Shown here: piece after piece, positions 19,300 through 27,694 of the stretch
Numbering within the stretch: the first letter of the stretch is position 1
How the letters are laid out: every line of letters starts with the position of its first letter
Origin: Rhodospirillaceae bacterium
GTDB lineage: Bacteria; Pseudomonadota; Gammaproteobacteria; Steroidobacterales; Rariloculaceae
Direction of reading: 5' to 3'
DNA length: 48,613 nucleotides
Assembly (NCBI GenBank): GCA_024640695.1
Contig: JAHEEM010000002.1
Coordinates: 1 to 48,613 of the forward strand
Made by a program: the position numbers and the translations under genes
The notes under the pieces: model-generated
Told to the model about the DNA's origin: nothing
Databases searched by the model: none
What the model saw: the letters and a program-made list of their open reading frames with translations, nothing else

Positions 19300-19619
19300 T
19301 CTGCCTCTTTATCATGCGCTCCGCGGTCCCCGGTTCGGCAGCCGCTGCGCAGCAGCCAATATCATCACCGTGACAGCGTCCTAGCGCACACCAAGATCTA
19401 CGGAAAACATATATAATTCAGCCTATTGTTACCGCAGCCCACAGCATCCTTGCGCATCGGCTACGACGTCGATCGGAGTATGAGCGAGCAGCGTATGAGG
19501 CAGCGTGACCAGATTCACATTACCCCCGAGGGCGTTGACATAAATAGACACTTGTCACAGAAATACGCCCGAAACGTCGAGATTCGACTGGCCCGACCGG
19601 TACTCTGATTTACATAACT
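19300..19619. other. Intergenic region between divergent xerD and acyltransferase genes
   Basis: This 320-base stretch has a more AT-rich core with TATATAATTC near 19404, a reasonable -10 candidate, and a TTGACA near 19535 without a good partner. A 60-codon open frame (19426-19608, plus) ends 11 bases before the acyltransferase; it has no recognisable family or leader and I do not call it a gene. No RNA gene, repeat or terminator was seen. Confidence 0.4.
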
Positions 19620-20348
19620 ATGCGTACGACCGCAAATTGGCGGACCCTGGGTCGTGGCGGGTACGGCGTGTACTCGTGGCTGGCACTGCTCGTTTGCGGG
19701 GCACCCGCCCTGGTGCTGGTCACCGTCGTGCCAGGCCGCAGGACGCGCCGCCGATTCACCCACTGGTTCGCGAAGCTGTTCTTCTATGCCATCGGCAGCC
19801 CGATTCGCGTCGCCGGCGCCACCCATATGCCCCGCGATGCCTGTGTCGTCGTCGCCAATCATGCGAGCTATCTGGACGGAATCATCCTCACGGCGGCCCT
19901 GCCACCGAATTTCACGTTCGTGGTCAAGCACGAAATGGCCCACTTTCCATTCGCGGGTTTCTTTCTGCGCAGAATCGGCTCGGAGTTCATCGATCGATCC
20001 GACGACGGGCACAGAAAAAAAACGGCGCGGAGGCTATTCAAGGCGGCGCGCTCAGGCGACGCGCTCGCGTTCTTTCCGGAAGGTACTTTCCGGCCCGAGC
20101 CCGGCCTGCGGCCTTTCAAGCCAGGTGCGTTTCGCGCCGCGTGGAAAGGTCAGTTGCCGCTCGTGCCCGTTGTGATTCGGGGCGCACGCCAAAAGTTGCC
20201 GGCTCAAACCTGGCTGCCGGGGCCGGGAAGGCTCGCGATCGACATCTGCGAGCCGCTCCATCCCGGCGGCTACGAATCGGCAAAGGGCCTTATGGATGCA
20301 GCACGCGGCATTTTGCTCAACCAGCTTGGCGAGCCCGATCTGGGCTGA
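19620..20348 (+). CDS. 1-acyl-sn-glycerol-3-phosphate acyltransferase family protein
   Basis: A 242-residue PlsC-type acyltransferase that would add an acyl chain to lysophosphatidic acid or a related acceptor at the inner membrane. The catalytic NHASYLD motif is at 80-86 (His81, Asp86), and the acceptor-binding FPEGTF is at 152-157. An N-terminal TM helix spans about 18-37. It stands alone on the plus strand and its end almost touches the TPR gene coming from the other side (11 bases). The exact acceptor is unknown; plsC itself may lie elsewhere. Confidence 0.85.
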   Translation: MRTTANWRTLGRGGYGVYSWLALLVCGAPALVLVTVVPGRRTRRRFTHWFAKLFFYAIGSPIRVAGATHMPRDACVVVANHASYLDGIILTAALPPNFTFVVKHEMAHFPFAGFFLRRIGSEFIDRSDDGHRKKTARRLFKAARSGDALAFFPEGTFRPEPGLRPFKPGAFRAAWKGQLPLVPVVIRGARQKLPAQTWLPGPGRLAIDICEPLHPGGYESAKGLMDAARGILLNQLGEPDLG

Positions 20349-20359
20349 AGCGGCACTCA

Positions 20360-21628
20360 TCACGGCCGAGTTTGCGCCACCTCGCGGCGGTCGCGGACAT
20401 ACTCGATCCACGCATCGGCGTTGCGTCGAGCCGAGTCCTCGAATTCCCGCGCCGCGCCGAAGACCTGCAAGGCCTGGTCGTATTCACCGAGCTCGGCATA
20501 GGCCATGCCTTTGAGAATGAGCGTCTGCCCGGGTGACTCGAGCCCCCCTTTGAGAAGTGCCTCCTCCGTCGAGGCGACGACGCCAATCCAGTCACCCTGC
20601 TCGCTCAACAGTTGTGCCTTCTGCATGTAATAGCGGCCACCGTCGGATAGCGGGGCCAGCCTGTCGATAACTTCGAGGGCCTTAAAATACTCGCGAGCGT
20701 TAGTCCACGCCGAGAGCAGAAGCTGCAGATTCGCCTCCGTCGTGTCGATCCTTCCGGCGGCCATCTCGGCCTCGAGAAGCGCGCCGGCGTCGTAGGGCAG
20801 GCTCAGGAACATGTTCAGGCGCACGAGGTTCAGTAGCTTGGCCTCCTCGTCGACCATACCCCGCTTATAGGCAACCATCAGTGTTGCGAGCGCGCTGCTA
20901 TCGTCCTCGAGCTCCAGATAGGCGCTCGCCAACAGCTCCCAGTAACGGGCATTCTGCGGCCAAAGCACAACCATGCGCCGCAGCAGCCCCACGGCGTTCG
21001 CATAGTCCATCTCCTCGAAGTAGAAGGACAGCTCGAGCATATGCCAAGACTCGTTGGGCACCTCGGCTCTGGCATTGGCTTCCTGCACGTACGGCAGCGC
21101 TCTTTCGGGTTGTTCGAGCTGAGCGTAGCTCGAGCCGACGAGCATGTAGGCGTCGCTCGGAATTGGCTCCTCTGCGTAGCCAAACCAAATGCTCATCGTA
21201 TCGATCGCTTTCTGGAACAGGCTCTCGTTCTGGTAAAGACCCGCCAGCGAGTACAGCATCTCCTGATTGGCAATGTTCGGCAGCGCATCTAAAGTCAAGC
21301 ATCGCTCGAAGGCTTGGGTTGCGCGGATGTAATCTCCTTGCTGCGCATATGCAAAGCCATAGCTCTGGAAGACGAGCGCTTCCTCGTAGCGGCTCAGGCG
21401 CATGTCGCCAAGATCATCGAGCCGACTCACGGCACCGTCCAGATCGCCACTACCGAGCAGCTCGTGAATCGCGTTGAGGCGGCGGTAGACGTTCTCAGAC
21501 ATCTGCACCGAGCGTTCCTCGCGCTCGGCAGTGCCGGCTTCGATCACGCCGTCCTGTGCCTGGACTACGGGAGCGCGCAGCAGGAGCGCTACCACGACGA
21601 GCCTGGCAAGGACCGAAAATCTAGCCAT
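20360..21628 (-). CDS. Exported TPR protein of the TonB operon
   Basis: A 422-residue protein with signal peptide (VLARLVVVALLLRAPVVQAQ) and tandem TPR helices over most of its length, for example FQSYGFAYAQQGDYIRATQAF, AYMLVGSSYAQLEQPERAL, YWELLASAYLELEDDSSAL and ILKGMAYAELGEYDQALQVF. It is the last gene of the TonB operon, 16 bases after tonB. In Vibrio and other gammaproteobacteria a TPR protein encoded with TonB2-type systems (TtpC or neighbours) assists energy transfer; a similar periplasmic scaffolding role is inferred here. Confidence 0.8.
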   Translation of the reverse strand: MARFSVLARLVVVALLLRAPVVQAQDGVIEAGTAEREERSVQMSENVYRRLNAIHELLGSGDLDGAVSRLDDLGDMRLSRYEEALVFQSYGFAYAQQGDYIRATQAFERCLTLDALPNIANQEMLYSLAGLYQNESLFQKAIDTMSIWFGYAEEPIPSDAYMLVGSSYAQLEQPERALPYVQEANARAEVPNESWHMLELSFYFEEMDYANAVGLLRRMVVLWPQNARYWELLASAYLELEDDSSALATLMVAYKRGMVDEEAKLLNLVRLNMFLSLPYDAGALLEAEMAAGRIDTTEANLQLLLSAWTNAREYFKALEVIDRLAPLSDGGRYYMQKAQLLSEQGDWIGVVASTEEALLKGGLESPGQTLILKGMAYAELGEYDQALQVFGAAREFEDSARRNADAWIEYVRDRREVAQTRP

Positions 21629-21644
21629 GGCGCTTAGCCTTCAG

Positions 21645-22274
21645 CTACTGCTGCTGATTGAGGACGAAGTCGATCCGCTGCACGGCGCGGCGCGCGACGG
21701 GCTGACCATCGACAATGCGAGGCTTGAACTTCCAGCGCAGAATCGCGCGCACCGCATTGCGATCGAACAGCCGCGGCGGGTCGGACTGCAGCACAACAGG
21801 ATCCTCGACGCTTCCATCCTGCAGGATCGTGAACTCGACCTCGACCCAGCCCTCGGTTCCTTCGAGCAGGGCCTCCCGAGGCCACTGCGGATCGATACGT
21901 ACGATCGGGATAACGTCACCTTCGGCCGCTGGGTTGCCGGGACTCCATTGACCAATATAGGGCCCGTTGCCGGTAGACACCGACATCGAGATTGCGGGAA
22001 CTTCTAAGTCGAGAGATCCGGGCGGCGGCCTATCGGACTGCTTGGACACTGTTATTTGTGGTGGCGGCGGCCGATCCGGCGGCGCCGGTTGCTCCGGCTG
22101 GACGCGTTCCTTGAACTGGGTGACCTCGTCCTCACGCACGCGGATAAAGTCGACCAGCCCGACGGCCAGGTCGGTGCTCGAGAATTCCTGCTCACCGGAT
22201 ATCAGCGTGTGCATGAGCAAGAACAGCAACAAGGCGGCAGTGACGCCTGCTCCGGCTGCTATGACGAATCGCAT
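21645..22274 (-). CDS. TonB energy transducer
   Basis: A 209-residue TonB protein. It has the N-terminal membrane anchor (IAAGAGVTAALLLFLLMHTLI), a short proline-rich spacer (EQPAPPDRPPPPQ) and the C-terminal TonB domain (IDPQWPREALLEGTEGWVEV, then DRNAVRAILRWKFKPR). The spacer is shorter than in E. coli TonB, as in TonB2-type proteins. A GTG at 22277 directly precedes the ATG at 22274; the ATG has a GGAG close upstream. It is encoded between exbD and the TPR gene and links ExbBD to outer-membrane receptors not present in this window. Confidence 0.9.
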   Translation of the reverse strand: MRFVIAAGAGVTAALLLFLLMHTLISGEQEFSSTDLAVGLVDFIRVREDEVTQFKERVQPEQPAPPDRPPPPQITVSKQSDRPPPGSLDLEVPAISMSVSTGNGPYIGQWSPGNPAAEGDVIPIVRIDPQWPREALLEGTEGWVEVEFTILQDGSVEDPVVLQSDPPRLFDRNAVRAILRWKFKPRIVDGQPVARRAVQRIDFVLNQQQ

Positions 22275-22305
22275 CACTCCCTACTCCTTTGACCAGCGGG
22301 GGTCG

Positions 22306-22713
22306 CTAGCTGCCGTCGGGCTCAGCTGCGATCGCAATGTTTGCAATTCCACCGAGACGAATCTGATCCATGAGGTCGATAAGGACACCTGAGTCGGCCT
22401 GCTCATCAGCAATGATCACAACACTCGACTCCGGGTTCTCAGCCAGTGCCGCTTCGACCAGTGTGCGGATCTGGTTGAGTTCGACGGAGCGTTTGTCCAT
22501 CCAGATCTGACCGGTCTGCGCGATCGCAATCAGCACGTTAGCGCGAGCCTTCTCTGTCGCAGTCGCGGCCGTCGGCCGCCGGGGGTTAATACCCGGCTCT
22601 TTGACGAACGAGGTCGTAACGATGAAAAAGATCAGCATGATAAACACAATGTCGAGCATCGGCGTGATATTGATCTCCGTATCTTCCTCGTCACGCGGCC
22701 TTCGGACTGTCAT
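22306..22713 (-). CDS. exbD: ExbD/TolR-type biopolymer transport protein (second copy)
   Basis: A 135-residue protein with the ExbD layout: a short cytoplasmic N-terminus, INITPMLDIVFIMLIFFIV as the single TM helix with the proton-channel Asp in MLDIVF, then a periplasmic domain. The frame is open to 22860, but the ATG at 22713 (MTVRRPRDEEDTEINITP) gives the family length and avoids overlapping the first exbD. It starts 13 bases after that gene. Confidence 0.92.
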   Translation of the reverse strand: MTVRRPRDEEDTEINITPMLDIVFIMLIFFIVTTSFVKEPGINPRRPTAATATEKARANVLIAIAQTGQIWMDKRSVELNQIRTLVEAALAENPESSVVIIADEQADSGVLIDLMDQIRLGGIANIAIAAEPDGS

Positions 22714-22726
22714 TGGCGGATGCCGC

Positions 22727-23131
22727 TCAGCGCGCCCGCGTGGCCAGAGAAACGCGCTCGGCCCCGGCCACGCGAGCCTGATCGACGACGCGCACGAGCA
22801 GACCGGCATCCGCTGCGCGATCGGCGATGACGACGACCGCAGCATCGGGTTGCACCGCAAGACCGCTCTCGATATTGGCTCGCACTGCCCGAATATCTAC
22901 GAGCCGGTCCTGAAAGTAGATCTGATCGTTTTCGTCGATGCGTATAGCAATGAGCTCGGATTGTGGCTGCTCTTCCAGCGGCGCACTGGAAGGCCGATTG
23001 ACGTCAATGCCGAATTCCTTGACGAAAGATGTCGTGACGATGAAGAAGATCAACAGGATGAACACGATGTCGAGCATCGGCGTGATGTTGATCTGCGCCT
23101 CGTCGTCACCGCGATGCAAGCGTCTGCGCAT
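22727..23131 (-). CDS. exbD: ExbD/TolR-type biopolymer transport protein (first copy)
   Basis: A 134-residue ExbD protein. The TM helix is INITPMLDIVFILLIFFIV, almost identical to the second copy, including the channel Asp, and is followed by SFVKEFGIDVNRP. The periplasmic domains of the two copies differ clearly, so the pair is an old duplication or a functional heterodimer, not a recent copy. It lies 21 bases after the short exbB. Confidence 0.93.
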   Translation of the reverse strand: MRRRLHRGDDEAQINITPMLDIVFILLIFFIVTTSFVKEFGIDVNRPSSAPLEEQPQSELIAIRIDENDQIYFQDRLVDIRAVRANIESGLAVQPDAAVVVIADRAADAGLLVRVVDQARVAGAERVSLATRAR

Positions 23132-23152
23132 TTATCCCGCTCCGACTGCCGG

Positions 23153-23674
23153 TCAATCGACCAGCAGATCCTCCGCAAGCTGGACTCTTCGGTCAGCCGT
23201 TTGCTCCAAGTACGTTGCCAGATACAGTCCCGACAACGCTGCAACCAGGCCGGACATCGTCGGTATTGTCGCCGCAGATACACCACCAGCTATGAGTCGC
23301 GCATTGCCCGTGCCGGTGAACGCCATGACGTCGAATACTTGAATCATGCCAGTGACGGTCCCCAGCAACCCAAGCAGCGGCAGCACCGCCATGAGCGTCT
23401 TGATGAGCACGAGATAGCGGCGCGCTTCGATCGCAACTTCGGAAATCAACTGGCGTCGCACACTGCTCTGCTGCCAATTCGAAAGCTCGGGCAGGTCCTG
23501 CCAGGCCCGCAGCCTCTGCTCGATCCTGCCGGGCAGGCTTCGACCCAGAAACCACAGGCGCTCGATGATGCACGTCCACATCAAGGTCGTGACCGCGAAG
23601 ATTGCCCAGAGCACGTCGCCGCCAGCCTCAAAGAAGCTGCGTATCGCGGCAAATCCGTCACTGAAGATGCCCAA
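23153..23674 (-). CDS. exbB: Short ExbB/TolQ/MotA-family proton channel protein
   Basis: A 173-residue protein with three TM regions: about residues 18-35 (GGDVLWAIFAVTTLMWTC), then LIKTLMAVLPLLGLLGTVTGMIQVF with the ExbB signature GLLGTVTGM, and AATIPTMSGLVAALSGLY. It is shorter than classical ExbB (about 240) but matches ExbB2-type proteins. The start is TTG at 23674 with a GGAG six bases upstream; no ATG fits. Together with the ExbD proteins it forms the proton-driven motor. Confidence 0.92.
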   Translation of the reverse strand: MGIFSDGFAAIRSFFEAGGDVLWAIFAVTTLMWTCIIERLWFLGRSLPGRIEQRLRAWQDLPELSNWQQSSVRRQLISEVAIEARRYLVLIKTLMAVLPLLGLLGTVTGMIQVFDVMAFTGTGNARLIAGGVSAATIPTMSGLVAALSGLYLATYLEQTADRRVQLAEDLLVD

Positions 23675-23689
23675 GGCTTGCTCCGACCG

Positions 23690-25036
23690 TCAGGTCCTGC
23701 CCGCGCCACCCGAATGACGCGCGATGATGCCGGCGCTCTGCTCCTCGAGTATCTCGACGAGTGTCCTGCTGCGGCTTACAACAAGGCTGTGCAGAAGCAC
23801 GAGTGGAATTGCGACCACCAGGCCAAGCACGGTGGTCACGAGCGCCTGGGAAATACCTCCGGCCATGAGCTTCGGATCACCGGTGCCGAATAGCGTAATT
23901 GCCTGGAAGGTCCGGATCATTCCGACCACGGTGCCGAGCAGGCCCAGTAGCGGTGCGACGGCGGCCAGCACCTTTATCCAACCCTGCCAGCGTTCCAGCA
24001 CCGGCGCCTCGCGCAGAATGGCCTCGTCCAGCTTACGCTCGAGCGTTTCGTGATCCGCCGAATGGTTACTCTCATAGACCGCCAGTATCCGCCCCAGCGC
24101 GTTGCCGCGATCGGCGGTCGCCGACTTCAGCTGCGCTTTGATGCCGCGTGACGCGAGGCCCAGACTGAATAAGCGCTCCAGCGCAACGAAGACACCGAGC
24201 AGACCGAGCACGATGATCACATAGCCAACGAGGCCGCCCTGCTGGATGCGTTCCGTCAGACTCGGAGCCTGGATCAGCAGCCCCAGGATGGCACCGCGGC
24301 TCGGATCGATTGCCATCGGCACGGTACCGACCGTCGCCGCTGAAACTCCCGCCGCCAGGGAACGATATCGGCCCGCCGGCTGCCGCGCGAGCGTTTGCAG
24401 GCTCGTGCTTTCCGGAATGTATTGCAGAAACCGATCCCCGGAGATGATGTTGAAGACGCCGACGCGAACGACTTCTTCCATGCTCGCGCGTCCCTCGGCA
24501 CCGATTACCTCGGCGTCGAAGCGCGCGACCCTACCACTCTCGACCATTTCCTCGAGCAGCAGCACGTAGAGATCGATCAGGTCCTGAATCGACGGCAGAC
24601 CCCGCGCCTGCGCAAGCCGGTTGGCGAGCTCGGACCTGCCAGGCAGCTCCGCGGACACCAGCGATGTGTCGATGATGCCCTTAGTGTCACCGGCAACCTG
24701 ACGGACGACGCCGAACAGCTCGCCCATGTTGCCGACGCGAACCCGCAACGTTTCGGTCGATTCGCCAAGCTCGAGCTCGTTAGCGTCAAACTGCTGCTTG
24801 AGTTGTTCGCTACGCGCATTCTCTCGGTCGAGCTCGGCGCGAACTTCATTGAACAGCGTCTGCTGCTCGTCGCGCGAGGCAACAAACCGTTGTTCGCGGG
24901 CAGCATTCTCGGTCGAGCGGGCGGCCGCGTCCGATCTAACGAGGTCGAGAAGCTGATCGAAGTCCGCAGGCGCATCCTGAGCGGCAACGTTGCCGGCCAG
25001 AAGCAGCACAGCGATAGCGGGGAGTAGCGTATTCAT
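23690..25036 (-). CDS. Long ExbB-type protein with periplasmic N-terminal domain
   Basis: A 448-residue MotA/TolQ/ExbB-family protein, as in TtpC. A signal peptide or first TM (LLPAIAVLLLAGNVAAQ) is followed by a coiled-coil region (about 20-110, NAAREQRFVASRDEQQTLFNE) and a periplasmic domain to about 265. The C-terminal ExbB part has VGYVIIVLGLLGVFVALERLF, VAPLLGLLGTVVGMIRTFQ and a final TM (TTVLGLVVAIPLVLLHSL). It overlaps the DUF3450 gene by four bases. In Vibrio TtpC is essential for TonB2 function; the same is likely here. Confidence 0.9.
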   Translation of the reverse strand: MNTLLPAIAVLLLAGNVAAQDAPADFDQLLDLVRSDAAARSTENAAREQRFVASRDEQQTLFNEVRAELDRENARSEQLKQQFDANELELGESTETLRVRVGNMGELFGVVRQVAGDTKGIIDTSLVSAELPGRSELANRLAQARGLPSIQDLIDLYVLLLEEMVESGRVARFDAEVIGAEGRASMEEVVRVGVFNIISGDRFLQYIPESTSLQTLARQPAGRYRSLAAGVSAATVGTVPMAIDPSRGAILGLLIQAPSLTERIQQGGLVGYVIIVLGLLGVFVALERLFSLGLASRGIKAQLKSATADRGNALGRILAVYESNHSADHETLERKLDEAILREAPVLERWQGWIKVLAAVAPLLGLLGTVVGMIRTFQAITLFGTGDPKLMAGGISQALVTTVLGLVVAIPLVLLHSLVVSRSRTLVEILEEQSAGIIARHSGGAGRT

Positions 25037-25836
25037 CGCAGACCGTCCGGCGCATGCACTGGCAAGCGCAGCAGATCCGGTGCAGCCTGACGCCGCGCAA
25101 TCCGCAGGCCCTGAGTGATTGCAGCCCGATAATCGTCAGACAGCGGCTCCCAGGCCCGCGTGTCGAGATTGAAATAGCCTGTCTCGGCGCGGTCGGGAGT
25201 CTGGTAGGCGAGCAGCACCCGGCCAATGCGCAAGATGTCTACCTGGACCGGAGCGCCCGCAAGATCCAGCGTTCCGATATAGGCCTCGACCGTGCGGCCG
25301 AAATCCGTTTCGACGAGATACGCATCCATGATTTGGCGATATTTCTCGGAGATCGTGACATCCGATACATCCATGTTGTCGCGCAGTCGCCGGACCCGAT
25401 CCACGCGCTCCCTGGTCTGGAACGGCAGGTCGAGCGAGATGAACTGCTCGAGCGCATCGATCATGCTGAACATCAGCGGCACGATGCCCTGCTCGACAAT
25501 GACGAAATCGACGAGCTGCTGCTGAATCGAGGCCTTCTCCGACTCCTGATCGGCGATCAGCGCGGCGAGGTTGTCGTTGTAAATTCGGACGCGGTCGAGC
25601 TGCTGCGCGGCCAGGCGATACTCGCCCAACAGATCCGTCGTCTCATCCGCGAGTTGGCTGATTCTAAGTTGCGAGCGAACCGCATCCGTATCGCTCTGCG
25701 CCTGTGCCTGCACGGTCTCCTCGAGCAGCGCTTGCGGCTGCTCCTGCGCCCATCCGACAGGCGCGGCGAAAGCGATTGCACAGAGCGCCAGCAGGCGCCT
25801 CGTCGCGGCGCGCGGCCGGTCCCCAGAAGGTCCCAT
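25033..25836 (-). CDS. DUF3450-family periplasmic coiled-coil protein
   Basis: A 267-residue protein with signal peptide (RRLLALCAIAFAAPVGWA) and a long helical coiled-coil region (about 30-110, including QLADETTDLLGEYRLAAQQL and QESEKASIQQQLVDFV), then a mixed C-terminal domain. DUF3450 genes typically open TonB2/ExbB operons in gammaproteobacteria; the function is not established. The ATG at 25836 is chosen since the frame upstream to 25932 lacks a leader. It is the first gene of the seven-gene operon. Confidence 0.85.
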   Translation of the reverse strand: MGPSGDRPRAATRRLLALCAIAFAAPVGWAQEQPQALLEETVQAQAQSDTDAVRSQLRISQLADETTDLLGEYRLAAQQLDRVRIYNDNLAALIADQESEKASIQQQLVDFVIVEQGIVPLMFSMIDALEQFISLDLPFQTRERVDRVRRLRDNMDVSDVTISEKYRQIMDAYLVETDFGRTVEAYIGTLDLAGAPVQVDILRIGRVLLAYQTPDRAETGYFNLDTRAWEPLSDDYRAAITQGLRIARRQAAPDLLRLPVHAPDGLR

Positions 25837-25978
25837 GGCTAGTCCTTTAATTGCAGTGCGGTGTCCGCTTCGCGTGCCTGGCGACGTTAGCAGAACCCCG
25901 CTTCGCTGCACAAGCTCGCGCGGCACTGGCATACGAGGACGGGATGACTATAACGTGCTGATAAAATGGATATTTCTT

Positions 25979-27613
25979 CTACATGCCAGAGTAGTTCGGC
26001 CCGCCCCCACCTTCCGGCGGTACCCAGGTGATGTTCTGCGCGGGATCCTTGATGTCACAGGTCTTACAGTGCACGCAGTTCTGGGCATTGATCTGGAAGC
26101 GGGCTTCAGCGCCCGATTCGACGACCTCGTAGACTGCTGCCGGGCAGTACCGCTGCGCGGGCTCGGCATACGCGGGCAGGTTGTCGCGAATCGGCACGTC
26201 CGGGTCGCCAAGACGCAAGTGATTCGGCTGATTCTCATCGTGGTTGGTATTCGACAGATAGACGGAAGACAGTCGATCGAAGCTTATGACGCCGTCGGGC
26301 GCCGGGTAGGCGATAGGCACCACTCGATCGGCGCGCGCGAGTGAAGCATGGTCCGGCGCTCGATTGTGCAACGTATAGGGAATTCGGCCTCGTAAAACAT
26401 TGTGCTCGAGCAACGCCAGGCCGCCGCCGAGCAGAGTACCGAAGCGCGCCAGGCCGCCGCTGAAGTTACGCGCCGCCTTGAGCTCTCGTCCGACCCAAGA
26501 TTCCGAGAGCGCGCCAGCATAGTCCGTCTTTCGCCCCTCGTAGAGCTCTGCTTGAAGCGCCTCTGCAGCGAGCATGCCTGACTTGATCGCGGTGTGGATG
26601 CCTTTGATCTTCGCGCCATTGAGCAAGCCCGCCTCGCAACCGACCAGCATGCCGCCCGGGAATGTCATTTTTGGCAAAGACAGCCAGCCGCCTTTGTTTA
26701 CGACCCGCGCACCGTAGCCGACACGCTTGCCTCCTTCGAGCACGCTGCGAATAAGAGGATGCTGCTTCCAGCGCTGCAGCTCCTCGAAGGGCGAGAGATA
26801 GGGATTGGCATAGTCCAGCGCAACGATGAACCCGAGGTACACCTCACCATCCTCCGCGTGGTACAGAAACCCGCCACCCTCGGTATGGTTATCCAGCGGC
26901 CAGCCGATCGTATGCACCACGGTGCCGGGCCGGTGGCGTTTGGGCTCTATCGACCAAATTTCCTTGATGCCGATACCGTAGTGCTGTGGATCGGCTTCGG
27001 CGCGCAGATCGAAACGTTGTTCGAGTTCCTTACCCAGGCTACCGCGACAGCCTTCCGCAAAGACCACTCGCCGCGCCTTGAGCTCAATGCCAGGCTCATA
27101 GTTCGGCTTCGGGCGACCATCCGCCCCTACGCCCATGTCACCTGTAATGACGCCGGTGACGCGGCCATCCGGGTCATAGGAAATTGCAGCCGCAGCGAAT
27201 CCGGGAAAGATTTGCACGCCCAATGCTTCGGCTTGCTCGCCTAACCATCGACACAGTCGACCGAGGCTGATCACGTAGTTGCCGTCGTTGCGCATCGCCC
27301 GCGGCATCAGGGCGGCCGGCACGCGAATCGCGCGGCGATCGTTGGCGAGCCAGTGCACAGCCTCCGCTTCGACGGGTGTCGTAACGGGTGCGCCGCGCTC
27401 GCGCCAATCAGGAAAGAGCTCGTCGAGCGAGCGCGGCTCGAGAACGGCCCCAGAAATGATATGCGCGCCGACCTCAGAACCTTTCTCGAGCACGCAGATG
27501 CTCGGCTCGAGATTCTGGGCCGCCGCGAGCTGACCTAAGCGGCAAGCTGCAGCCAGGCCGGATGGACCAGCACCAACAATGACGACGTCGAACTCGAGGA
27601 CTTCTCGTTGCAA
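25979..27613 (-). CDS. Electron transfer flavoprotein-ubiquinone oxidoreductase
   Basis: A 544-residue membrane-associated flavoprotein that passes electrons from ETF (fatty acid and amino acid dehydrogenases) to ubiquinone. FAD site VVIVGAGPSGLAAA at 10-23; the C-terminal 4Fe-4S cluster uses Cys490, Cys513, Cys516 and Cys519 (RYCPAAVYE, NCVHCKTCD). The frame runs upstream to 27802, but a TTG at 27613 gives MQREVLEFDVVIVGAG, the usual start of this family. It is divergent from acetoacetyl-CoA synthetase across 81 bases. The etfAB genes are not in this window. Confidence 0.95.
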   Translation of the reverse strand: MQREVLEFDVVIVGAGPSGLAAACRLGQLAAAQNLEPSICVLEKGSEVGAHIISGAVLEPRSLDELFPDWRERGAPVTTPVEAEAVHWLANDRRAIRVPAALMPRAMRNDGNYVISLGRLCRWLGEQAEALGVQIFPGFAAAAISYDPDGRVTGVITGDMGVGADGRPKPNYEPGIELKARRVVFAEGCRGSLGKELEQRFDLRAEADPQHYGIGIKEIWSIEPKRHRPGTVVHTIGWPLDNHTEGGGFLYHAEDGEVYLGFIVALDYANPYLSPFEELQRWKQHPLIRSVLEGGKRVGYGARVVNKGGWLSLPKMTFPGGMLVGCEAGLLNGAKIKGIHTAIKSGMLAAEALQAELYEGRKTDYAGALSESWVGRELKAARNFSGGLARFGTLLGGGLALLEHNVLRGRIPYTLHNRAPDHASLARADRVVPIAYPAPDGVISFDRLSSVYLSNTNHDENQPNHLRLGDPDVPIRDNLPAYAEPAQRYCPAAVYEVVESGAEARFQINAQNCVHCKTCDIKDPAQNITWVPPEGGGGPNYSGM

Positions 27614-27694
27614 GGGGCAAGACCTGCAGAAGCAAGAGGCGGCATTGTAACATTGCATACCGACGCGCCTGGCTTTGAAGGAAGCACCGAAACG

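Noticed and set aside
19426..19608. 60-codon frame upstream of the acyltransferase
   Set aside because: No family, no ribosome site and no leader; an open frame of this length is expected by chance here.
22601..23893. Plus-strand 430-codon open frame across the ExbD/ExbB genes
   Set aside because: It lies antisense to three clear ExbB/ExbD genes, is Arg/His-rich and matches no family; it is a high-GC shadow frame.
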